Assembly (NCBI GenBank): GCA_964562905.1
Contig: CAZLVG010000004.1
Span: 1 to 35,053 of the forward strand
Reading direction: 5' to 3'
DNA length: 35,053 nucleotides
Source of the DNA: CAYSWF01 sp964562905
Lineage (GTDB): Bacteria > Patescibacteriota > Andersenbacteria > UBA10190
Shown piece by piece: positions 14,248 to 19,855 of this stretch. The translations under genes were made by a program, and so were the position numbers. The notes beneath the pieces are model-generated. The model was not told the DNA's origin, did no database searches, and worked only from the letters and a program-made list of their open reading frames with translations. How positions within the stretch are numbered: the first letter of the stretch is position 1; every line of letters starts with the position of its first letter.

Positions 14248-14454
14248 ATGCTGACCATTTTTCTCGTCGTCGCCTGTGTTGTCGGCTGGGGCCTGTTTTT
14301 TCTGGCCGCGTTCTCGACTGACCCCGCTTACATCTATCTTAAGCGCGATCACGAGCTGGTCAGGAGGCACCGGAATGAGCTGTGGGAGGAGAATAAACGC
14401 CTCCGCGCTCAACTGAAAGAGCTTCAGGACCGGGAGCCGGAGTACATGATTTAA
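14248..14454 (+). CDS. Small single-pass membrane protein with coiled coil (68 aa)
   Basis: A start codon with a good ribosome site (AAGGAG, 8 nt spacing) opens a 68-residue protein. Residues 2-23 form one hydrophobic helix (LTIFLVVACVVGWGLFFLAAF), followed by a charged helix of ~40 residues with a heptad pattern (LVRRHRNELWEENKRLRAQL), so a short membrane-anchored coiled coil with a cytoplasmic or external tail. Similar architecture is seen in phage spanin/lysis accessory proteins and in division proteins such as FtsL/FtsB, but no family is recognised. It lies in the small-ORF island, preceded by structured element copy B. Confidence 0.65.
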   Translation: MLTIFLVVACVVGWGLFFLAAFSTDPAYIYLKRDHELVRRHRNELWEENKRLRAQLKELQDREPEYMI

Positions 14455-14461
14455 CCCCCAA

Positions 14462-14552
14462 GTCGGTCCGCGTTAGCGGAAAAGACGAATACCGACGCAT
14501 CCAAATTTCGCCCCTCTTCAGAGAAATTCTAAAAAGGATTTTTCTGAAGAGG
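14462..14552 (+). other. Two hairpins between small genes
   Basis: GTCGGT...ACCGAC enclosing CCGC-GTTA-GCGG (14462-14496), then CCTCTTCAGA (14513-14522) with TCTGAAGAGG (14543-14552), a perfect 10-bp stem extended by AAAT/ATTT. TCCGGC/GCCGGA (about 14620-14645) forms a third just before the next ribosome site. They could be terminators or processing sites; T runs are short. Confidence 0.55.
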
Positions 14553-14667
14553 AAATGTATTTCTCTCGCCAAATGTCCGGCGTTAATGGACTGTTCTTTT
14601 CAGGAGCTCCTCTATAATATCCGGCTCAAACCTCTTAAGGCCGGAAAATAAAAGAGGAGAATGCTCA

Positions 14668-14916
14668 ATGATCCAGGCGAAGGTATTTGTTCTAGAAGAC
14701 AAGGGCAACGAAGAGAAGATGAACGTGTTCCTTGCGAACAAGGTGGAAGAGATTGTGCTTGTAAAGCAGTCCACAACCTCTGTCGGGCCCGTCAATGCAG
14801 GTGGCACGATGTTACCGGCCGAGTTCTATACGGTAGTGACTATTTTCTATAAACCGTCACATCCGTATGCTCCTCGTCGTCGGGACAAGGTTTTACGTCA
14901 GACGTCTTCGTCGTAA
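14668..14916 (+). CDS. Small protein of unknown function (82 aa)
   Basis: The start codon follows AGAGGAG with 7 nt spacing, so translation is likely. The sequence looks like a small alpha/beta fold: an initial strand (MIQAKVFVLED), a helix with MNVFLANKV, strands EEIVLVKQSTTS and FYTVVTIFYKP, then a basic Ser-rich tail (RRRDKVLRQTSSS). The strand pattern is of the kind seen in small sporulation-type or stress proteins with a KINxFL motif, but I cannot assign a family. The last codons form the left arm of a hairpin (GGTTTTACG/CGTAAAACC), so the stop codon lies within a structure that probably ends transcription. Confidence 0.62.
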   Translation: MIQAKVFVLEDKGNEEKMNVFLANKVEEIVLVKQSTTSVGPVNAGGTMLPAEFYTVVTIFYKPSHPYAPRRRDKVLRQTSSS

Positions 14917-14939
14917 AACCAAGGCTAATTAATTAGCCT
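14889..14939 (+). terminator. Double palindrome after the 14668 gene
   Basis: GGTTTTACG (14889-14897) pairs with CGTAAAACC (14912-14920) across the stop codon. AGGCTAATTAATTAGCCT (14922-14939) follows, a perfect 18-bp palindrome. There is no long T run, so termination is plausible but not certain; the second palindrome could equally be a protein-binding site. Confidence 0.5.
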
Positions 14940-14970
14940 GTTAGGTAGCCTTGCTAGCGCTGAAATCTGT

Positions 14971-14999
14971 TTGACCTGTTATCATTCATATCATACTTT
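14971..14999 (+). promoter_or_regulatory. Possible promoter in the small-ORF island
   Basis: TTGACC (14971-14976), a 17-bp AT-rich spacer and TACTTT (14994-14999). It precedes a run of hairpins and the third copy of the structured element. Confidence 0.4.
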
Positions 15000-15005
15000 T
15001 CATCA

Positions 15006-15160
15006 GGTCTTATAGATTGTGCTTTACTGGGAGAGGTAAACCCGAGTAAAGCATTCCCCGAGCAACAGCGCGAATAAAATCAAGGGGAAATCAAGGCAGC
15101 AGCTCAACTGCCCTACGCGCAGCGGATAATTCCGCCTTGGTAATAGCGATATTGCCATGT
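15006..15160 (+). other. Structured leader or RNA upstream of copy C
   Basis: GCTTTACT-GGG with CCC-g-AGTAAAGC (15021-15052); TTCCCC with GGGGAA; then CAAGG/CCTTG enclosing GGCAG/CTGCC and GCGG-ATAATT-CCGC (about 15090-15140). The last three helices form a branched fold. No ORF of note. Confidence 0.45.
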
Positions 15161-15210
15161 ATAGAAGAAAGCGCGTGCAAACCATTGGGCGCCTGTCCTT
15201 TGTGACTTTC

Positions 15211-15282
15211 TAGGCAACCCTCGTGTTGCCTTTCCCTCACTCTTGGTGTGTGCTACCATCCGCGCCGCGAGCGAGGGGAAAC
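15211..15282 (+). repeat. Structured repeat element, copy C
   Basis: Upstream hairpin GGCAAC (15213-15218) with GTTGCC (15225-15230), then TTT. The shared outer stem CCCTC (15234-15238) pairs with GAGGG (15273-15277) across an ACT/AGC internal loop; the inner helix is weaker (CTTGG with CCGCG, one mismatch). The 3' end reads GCGAGCGAGGGGAAACC, nearly identical to copy A. Confidence 0.55.
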
Positions 15283-15527
15283 CATATTCCCGTACTTTGC
15301 TCGCCGGCGGCTTCCGACTCGCGCAAAGATATATCAAAGCAGGCAATACAAATGTTGTGGTAAGGGAAGCCAAAAAGATACTGTCCGTTAAAAGAAAAGT
15401 GTCTATTGATCGAGTCGCCATATCCGACCAAGAGGCGATTAAGTTGGTGCAGGACACTATTCAAGCTGGCGGTCGCCGAGTGCGTAAGCAACAGCGCCTG
15501 GCTCAAGATTTCTTATATAAGCGTTAA
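15243..15527 (+). CDS. Small basic protein of unknown function (up to 94 aa)
   Basis: Open frame ending at 15527. The start is uncertain: the first possible codons (TTG 15243, GTG 15246) lie inside structured element copy C and have no ribosome site. A later TTG (about 15297) or GTG (about 15357) would give a protein of roughly 55-75 residues. The C-terminal part (NVVVREAKKILSVKRKVSID, then SDQEAIKLVQDTIQAGGRRV) looks like genuine coding sequence, helical and basic, perhaps nucleic-acid binding. No family recognised. It is the last small gene of the island. Confidence 0.45.
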   Translation: MVCATIRAASEGKPYSRTLLAGGFRLAQRYIKAGNTNVVVREAKKILSVKRKVSIDRVAISDQEAIKLVQDTIQAGGRRVRKQQRLAQDFLYKR

Positions 15528-15608
15528 GTTTATTTAGACAACTATTTTATTGTTATCAGACGTTAAAAACCCTTTTCTCTCACAGCCTCTTCCCTCTACG
15601 CTCAACAT

Positions 15609-15633
15609 CCACTCGCTTTGGTGGGCTCTTTTT
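15609..15633 (+). terminator. Weak intrinsic terminator
   Basis: CCAC-TCGCTTTG-GTGG is followed within a few bases by TTTTT. The stem is only 4-5 bp. It lies between the small-ORF island and the next gene. Confidence 0.35.
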
Positions 15634-15656
15634 ACTTAATTTTTAAAGTTGTCCTT

Positions 15657-15686
15657 TTCACCATTGCCCAGACCGCTTACTATTAA
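15657..15686 (+). promoter_or_regulatory. Promoter of the 15691 gene
   Basis: TTCACC, an 18-bp spacer and TATTAA (15681-15686), with the ATG only 4 nt further. This matches the short-leader pattern of other genes here and supports ATG 15691 as the start. Confidence 0.4.
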
Positions 15687-15690
15687 AGTT

Positions 15691-16632
15691 ATGTCAACTG
15701 AACGCTTGGACCGCTCTTCATCGCCTGCCTCGCCCGAAAGCGATGATGAGCCGGAAGCCGCGGCCGAGCCGCCGGAGAAAGCCGCGGCGGAAGAAAAACT
15801 TGAAGTTTACCTGTTTGACCGCGTGCTGCGCCAGTCAATCACGGACAAATTTAGCCGTCAGTTTAAAGAGGACGTCGCGGGCCGTGAGCCGGCAGAGCGC
15901 CGCCGTGCTGTGCTTGCCTTTAAGGCTTCTTATCTTAAGCACCAATTGGCGCTGGCCGAAGTCGTTACTAAGACGCAGAAAATTGTCAATGAAAATCCCG
16001 ACGCCACGGCCGGAGAACTGATGAAAGAAATAACCACCCCCACGCTGGAAGAAAGCGAACGGCGGCAGTTAGTAGATTTAGCTCAAGACTATGAAAAGCA
16101 GACCCAGGATTTAAAGGGGCTAATCCGGCAGTTTGTCCCTGACCGGGTCTACGGAAAGCAATGGATTGGTCCCTCTCACCCTCGTTACCAGCAGGAGCTG
16201 GAAAAAAGCCGGCAGCCGTATGGCACCTCCATCCCAGTCAGGGGGGAAGAGATAACCGACCCCCACAGCCGGCAGGCGGCGCGGAAAGCGGAGGCTAAAG
16301 CCGCTCTGTTCAAATATCTTACCGACGGTAAAGCACCGCGCGGTAAATTCAGCGCCAAGCGACGCGGCAACAGCCTTATCGTTTACGCCGGCGACCGCGA
16401 CTTTGCCGAACTGTACGCCGGCGGCAACGAAGGAGAGATGAGAGACAGTCTGATAAAGCAAGCAGGGCGCGCCACGGCCTTCCATCGAGCCGAGAAGCGT
16501 CGGCATCCTACTGCCGGCCGGGAAATAACTTTCCGCACCGTCATCATTCGTCGGGAGTATAAGCCGACCTCTGACTACTATTACTTAAGCCAGCTTCATC
16601 CTGACATAACTGGAGCGCGCCGAAGAGCATGA
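15691..16632 (+). CDS. Unknown protein, N-terminal part of a frame-split gene (313 aa)
   Basis: I do not recognise this protein. Residues ~1-45 are a low-complexity acidic Ser/Pro/Glu/Ala tail (MSTERLDRSSSPASPES); the rest is helical and highly charged, with one short beta-rich stretch (SLIVYAGDRDFAELYAGG) and no membrane segment. The ATG at 15691 is chosen over an upstream start at 15649 because a -10 lies between them. At its 3' end the frame closes with TGA at 16630, but the +1 frame is open from 16610 and continues as a similarly charged, coding-looking sequence to 17182. The two are therefore probably one gene of about 500 codons broken by a frameshift, a sequencing error or a programmed shift. 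Confidence 0.65.
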   Translation: MSTERLDRSSSPASPESDDEPEAAAEPPEKAAAEEKLEVYLFDRVLRQSITDKFSRQFKEDVAGREPAERRRAVLAFKASYLKHQLALAEVVTKTQKIVNENPDATAGELMKEITTPTLEESERRQLVDLAQDYEKQTQDLKGLIRQFVPDRVYGKQWIGPSHPRYQQELEKSRQPYGTSIPVRGEEITDPHSRQAARKAEAKAALFKYLTDGKAPRGKFSAKRRGNSLIVYAGDRDFAELYAGGNEGEMRDSLIKQAGRATAFHRAEKRRHPTAGREITFRTVIIRREYKPTSDYYYLSQLHPDITGARRRA

Positions 16633-17182
16633 GAAGCAGCACGCTTTTGACAGCCACTTAGACGTCCGCGCCGGAAAAGAAAATCTGGAATTTCATTCTC
16701 AACAAGATTTGGAAAAACACCTTTCTAAATACGTTCCGAATTACCTGGAAAGTTTGCGGGACGAGGCTATTGCTTACGCTATTGAGGGACGGGGGCGCAG
16801 CCTAGCTCAAGTTGTTCCCGAGCGCGAGCGCGACCCTTATTTCTACCCAAAGCAGGAGCAACTAGAACCGTACCGCCGGCTGCTGGGCGAGGAAAAGTTT
16901 AAAGCCTGGTCGGTGGAAAAAATTTGGCAGGAAAAAGTCGTTGAGCCGTTTCGCCAATCGGCCAAGGATATAGCTCGCGTCAGCGCTCGCCTGGCCAGCA
17001 CGCCCAAGCCGCAACGCGCCAAGCTGGCCGCCCTGTTTGAGATTGAACCGGCGATAAACTGGCGGCGGCTGGAAAAATGGCTGGACGACGGCGAGGTAAG
17101 AAAAAGGGTTGGACGGAGCATGCCCAAACTGGCGGCGCTACCGAAAAAATACGCTGACCTGCCTAAACGGGCTGCGGCTTAG
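16610..17182 (+). CDS. C-terminal part of the frame-split gene (+1 frame)
   Basis: Open in the +1 frame relative to the upstream ORF, beginning just after a TAA at 16607-16609 and overlapping the upstream ORF by 23 bp. The region before the first usual start codon (TTG at 16709) reads as good protein (RAEEHEKQHAFDSHLD and onward), so translation most likely enters by a frame change within 16610-16632, not by new initiation; no ribosome site precedes the TTG. The product is helical and basic (ERERDPYFYPKQEQLEPYRR, LPKKYADLPKRAAA at the end). I see no slippery heptamer in the overlap. Function unknown. Confidence 0.55.
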   Translation: MERAEEHEKQHAFDSHLDVRAGKENLEFHSQQDLEKHLSKYVPNYLESLRDEAIAYAIEGRGRSLAQVVPERERDPYFYPKQEQLEPYRRLLGEEKFKAWSVEKIWQEKVVEPFRQSAKDIARVSARLASTPKPQRAKLAALFEIEPAINWRRLEKWLDDGEVRKRVGRSMPKLAALPKKYADLPKRAAA

Positions 17183-17224
17183 CCATTATATCGGCATGAC
17201 TACCGTAGGCTATAATTCGCTTGA

Positions 17225-17285
17225 CATATTACTTGATTACGAATTACTGATTACGGATTACTGATTACGAATAGATTACGAATTA
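17225..17285. repeat. GATTACGAATTACTGATTACGG repeat array
   Basis: About seven degenerate units of 7-8 bp: ATTACTTG, ATTACGA, ATTACTG, ATTACGG, ATTACTG, ATTACGA, AGATTACGA. It sits between the frame-split gene and the holin-like gene, just after a TTGACA at 17221. Confidence 0.75.
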
Positions 17286-17312
17286 ACCCTTCACCCCTCC
17301 CTTTAATTTTGC

Positions 17313-17318
17313 TAAAGT
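17313..17318 (+). promoter_or_regulatory. Extended -10 of the holin-like gene
   Basis: TGC-TAAAGT ends 7 nt before the ATG at 17326, again implying a leaderless mRNA. There is no Shine-Dalgarno. Confidence 0.5.
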
Positions 17319-17325
17319 AACCTCT

Positions 17326-17676
17326 ATGAAGGAGCTGCTGATAAACTGGCTGGTGGCGGCGGTGGCTGTTGGTATCGCCGCTTACCTCTTGCCCGGGGTG
17401 GCGCTGTCGGGCTTTTTGGCGGCGCTGGTCACGGCGCTGGTGTGGGGCTTTATCAACGCCTTTTTAAAGCCGCTGCTGTTAGTGCTTACTTTGCCGCTCA
17501 ATATTATGACTTTGGGCCTGCTGACCTTTGTGATTAACGCTTTACTGGTTATGCTGACCAGCCTTATCGTGCCGGGCTTTACTGTAGCCAGTTTCTGGTG
17601 GGCGCTGCTGTTCAGCCTGGTGCTGTCGCTGGTCAACGCCGGCCTGTTTGCCTTAAGCCGCCGCGGCACCGCTTGA
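17326..17676 (+). CDS. Phage-holin-4-type membrane protein
   Basis: Membrane protein of 116 residues with four hydrophobic helices (about 5-25, 30-50, 56-80, 88-110) and the family hallmarks NAFLKPLLLVLTLPLNIMTLGL followed by FVINALLVMLTS. This matches the 'phage holin family 4, superfamily IV' (DUF360-like) membrane proteins common in bacterial chromosomes; despite the name, no lysis role is established for chromosomal members and no endolysin is adjacent. Its stop codon overlaps a TTGACA (17673-17678) that may serve the following rplU gene, and a repeat array separates the two. Confidence 0.88.
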   Translation: MKELLINWLVAAVAVGIAAYLLPGVALSGFLAALVTALVWGFINAFLKPLLLVLTLPLNIMTLGLLTFVINALLVMLTSLIVPGFTVASFWWALLFSLVLSLVNAGLFALSRRGTA

Positions 17677-17687
17677 CAGACTTTCTG

Positions 17688-17719
17688 TTACGAGTTACGA
17701 ATTACGGATTACGAATTAT
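17688..17719. repeat. GTTACGAATTACGGATTACG repeat array
   Basis: Units GTTACGA, GTTACGA, ATTACGG, ATTACGA, ATTATT, running directly into the rplU start codon. The array occupies the position where a leader and -10 would be expected (TTGACA at 17673, TACGAA 17 bp later). Confidence 0.75.
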
Positions 17720-17720
17720 T

Positions 17721-18041
17721 ATGACAACCGCTGTCATCAAGACCGGAGGCAAGCAGTACGTGGTCCACGAAGGCGACCGGATTAAGGTGGAAAAGCTGCC
17801 GGCGCAGGAGGGCGGCGAGATTACTTTCAGCGAAGTGCTGCTTTTCGCCACGGACAAAATTGCCAGGATAGGCACGCCGACAGTAAAAGGAGCGGTGGTG
17901 GAAGCAAGAGCGTTAAACCACGGTCGGCACAAGAAAGTAACCGGCGTTAAAATGAAGCCCAAAAAGCGCCACAAAAAATACTTCGGCCACAAGCAGCATT
18001 ACACCGAAGTCGAGATACTTAAGATTAAAAGCAGAGCCTAA
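17721..18041 (+). CDS. rplU: 50S ribosomal protein L21
   Basis: Ribosomal protein L21, which binds 23S rRNA in the large subunit. The 106 residues match the usual length of ~103. Features: AVIKTGGKQYVVHEGD at the N-terminus, VKGAVVEARAL in the middle, and the basic RNA-contact region (GVKMKPKKRHKKYFGHKQHYTE) before the closing ILKI strand. The ATG at 17721 begins right after the repeat array; an upstream in-frame start would translate the end of the holin-like gene region. Usually rplU is followed by rpmA (L27), which is absent here; instead a palindrome at 18068 ends the unit. Confidence 0.96.
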   Translation: MTTAVIKTGGKQYVVHEGDRIKVEKLPAQEGGEITFSEVLLFATDKIARIGTPTVKGAVVEARALNHGRHKKVTGVKMKPKKRHKKYFGHKQHYTEVEILKIKSRA

Positions 18042-18067
18042 ACTGTCCGCGCTTCCACTTCTTATTA

Positions 18068-18099
18068 AAAACTTCCATATTACGTAATATGGAAGTTTT
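18068..18099. terminator. 32-bp perfect palindrome after rplU
   Basis: AAAACTTCCATATTAC and its exact reverse complement GTAATATGGAAGTTTT. As RNA it forms a long AT-rich stem ending in TTTT, so it can act as a terminator in either direction. Confidence 0.7.
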
Positions 18100-18222
18100 G
18101 CCTACGCTGCTGAATTACTCATTCGCTGCATAAAATTCGCCACATAAAGCTAACCTCACCATGCACGGCGCTTTGTATCTTTTTGGCACTCGTGTGTTAA
18201 ATTACTTTCATACTCGACAATA

Positions 18223-18954
18223 ATGACTGAGTTTTCCCCAGCACGCGATTTCATAGCCGCCGTTAAGGCTGCCCGCATCCCCGGTACATTATACCTTGAG
18301 GGGTCATACGCGGCCGGCGGGGCAGACAAATATTCTGATTTAGATTTTTCCCTTGAGGTTTCAAGCAACAACCATACAGAGTCAGTAAAGGCAGTTGAAC
18401 ATATTCTGCATTCTCTTGGCGAACCACTATACATTCTAAATTATGGTGAGGACAGAGAATATCCAGGATACTCCACCTTGCTGGGAATGTATCAAGACAC
18501 CAACCCCTTCCAGATACTCGATGTACGCGTGAAAGACCAGCAAAAGAAAAATTTTCGAGGAGAACGAAAAGAGGTACATCGCTATGAAAATTCCGCGCCG
18601 TTCAAGGCGAGAGCTGCTGTTGACGCAAACATATTATCTGGGCGTGAGAAAGAAGTTGTGAAGTTCTGGTTTTTGCAGCCAGGATTGGTGAAGAAGATAC
18701 TAAGACGATGTTCTGCAGGGGAAATCAAAAAAGCATTTGAACTCAAGGTGCTACATCAGCTCAAATATGTATGTAGTGAGAGCCAGCTTTTCGCCATACA
18801 CCAACACCTCCAAAATCATGACTGGTTTGCAGCTCTCAAGAAAGGTTGGCGACTGTTCAGCGAGAAAACTAAAGAAATCGAGCCAAAGGACGCCGCGTTC
18901 GCAAACCTAAAAGCAGCTATTCACGTTATTGGCACAGACCCGTCAGCCAGTTGA
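18223..18954 (+). CDS. Nucleotidyltransferase-fold protein
   Basis: Polymerase-beta-like nucleotidyltransferase of 243 residues. The signature is LEGSYAAGGADKYSDLDFSL: a GS motif followed by DxD (D43/D45 region), two of the metal-binding carboxylates; a third is probably in FQILDVRV near residue 105. The C-terminal half is helical, as in the antibiotic/aminoglycoside nucleotidyltransferase group, but no drug-specific motif is evident and the substrate is unknown. Base composition is visibly more AT-rich than its neighbours, which suggests recent transfer. A CATACT -10-like box lies 8 nt before the ATG. The 3' end overlaps the convergent 18926-19234 gene by 29 bp. Confidence 0.8.
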   Translation: MTEFSPARDFIAAVKAARIPGTLYLEGSYAAGGADKYSDLDFSLEVSSNNHTESVKAVEHILHSLGEPLYILNYGEDREYPGYSTLLGMYQDTNPFQILDVRVKDQQKKNFRGERKEVHRYENSAPFKARAAVDANILSGREKEVVKFWFLQPGLVKKILRRCSAGEIKKAFELKVLHQLKYVCSESQLFAIHQHLQNHDWFAALKKGWRLFSEKTKEIEPKDAAFANLKAAIHVIGTDPSAS

Positions 18955-19234
18955 AGATGGCGCCGCTGAAGGCGGCGGGGTAACGGTAGCAGCCTACGGC
19001 CCGCAGGTGGCTGGGGCGGAAGAAATCAACCAGCCTGTTGTACGGGTTAATTGCCGGCTTGAAGATTTCGTAGACAATGGAAGAAGAGCGCCACTTGGTT
19101 TCCAGGTTAGCGTAAGGCGATGCCGGTACGGCTTTGAACAGGAATGGCTTTCCTACCAGGCGCAGTAGCAGCAGCGCTGACAGTAGTAGCAGGACCGCCA
19201 GCAACACGTATTCCCTCCGCGTCAGCTTCCTCAC
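18926..19234 (-). CDS. Small membrane-anchored protein after recR (102 aa)
   Basis: Unknown protein of 102 residues with one strong N-terminal membrane helix (residues 9-28, YVLLAVLLLLSALLLLRLVG) and a short external or cytoplasmic tail rich in aromatic residues, ending FNWLTGLCQ. The GTG start overlaps the recR stop (GTGA), the classic sign of translational coupling, so it is the third gene of the dnaB-recR unit. Its end overlaps the convergent nucleotidyltransferase gene by 29 bp, an oddity that could mean the latter arrived by insertion. No known family. Confidence 0.6.
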   Translation of the reverse strand: MRKLTRREYVLLAVLLLLSALLLLRLVGKPFLFKAVPASPYANLETKWRSSSIVYEIFKPAINPYNRLVDFFRPSHLRAVGCYRYPAAFSGAIFNWLTGLCQ

Positions 19235-19833
19235 AACAAGATTCTTCCCGAAAAGGCCGCCGCCAGCGTGGTGGCGTCAGCGAACTCAATGTCGCCGCCC
19301 GTAGGCAAACCGCGGCCCAGACGGGTTATGTTTATACCACGGTTCTTTATAAGCTGCGCCAGCCGGCGGGCGGTAGCTTCTCCTTCCACGGTGGGGTTCA
19401 AGGCCAGGATTAACTCCTTTATTTTTTCTTTACTTACGCGGTCAATCAGCTCTTTAATCGTCAGCTGCTCTTCGCTTATCCCTTCCAAGGGGGACAGCTC
19501 TCCGCCCAGCACGTGGTACAAGCCGTTATAGCTGTCTGTTCGTTCAATGGCTTCCACGTCCAGGGGGCTTTCCACTACGCATACCAGGGAGGTATTCCTC
19601 ATTTCGTCCCGGCACACCACGCACAGTTCTCCTTCGGCCAGGTTATAACAGCGCTGGCAGACGCGTACGCTGGCGTGCAGGTTTTTAAGGCGGTCTCCCA
19701 TCCGCGCGACCACCGGCTGCGGCTGGCGCAGGAGGTGTATGGCCAACCGCCGGGCCGTCTTGGGACCGATGCCCGGCAGGCGCACCAGCTCTTCCGAGAG
19801 CTCCCGCACGGCTCTGGGCAAAATAGAGCGCAT
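19231..19833 (-). CDS. recR: Recombination mediator RecR
   Basis: RecR works with RecF/RecO to load RecA on gapped DNA. Full length at 200 residues: helix-hairpin-helix (LVRLPGIGPKTARRLAIHLL, ~17-36), a four-Cys zinc site at C59, C62, C71, C74, and the Toprim domain starting VVESPLD (Glu88), with a NPTVEGE block later (~145). The ATG at 19833 is supported by AAAGGG 5 nt upstream. It lies 22 bp after the dnaB stop on the same strand and is translationally coupled to the next small gene. Confidence 0.95.
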   Translation of the reverse strand: MRSILPRAVRELSEELVRLPGIGPKTARRLAIHLLRQPQPVVARMGDRLKNLHASVRVCQRCYNLAEGELCVVCRDEMRNTSLVCVVESPLDVEAIERTDSYNGLYHVLGGELSPLEGISEEQLTIKELIDRVSKEKIKELILALNPTVEGEATARRLAQLIKNRGINITRLGRGLPTGGDIEFADATTLAAAFSGRILL

Positions 19834-19855
19834 GCCCTTTATGCTAAAACGATTT

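Noticed and set aside
13752..15285. Integron-type attC sites between the small ORFs
   Set aside because: A GTTRRRY-like GTTAGGT occurs once near 14941, but no paired RYYYAAC site with L boxes is seen, and no integrase is present.
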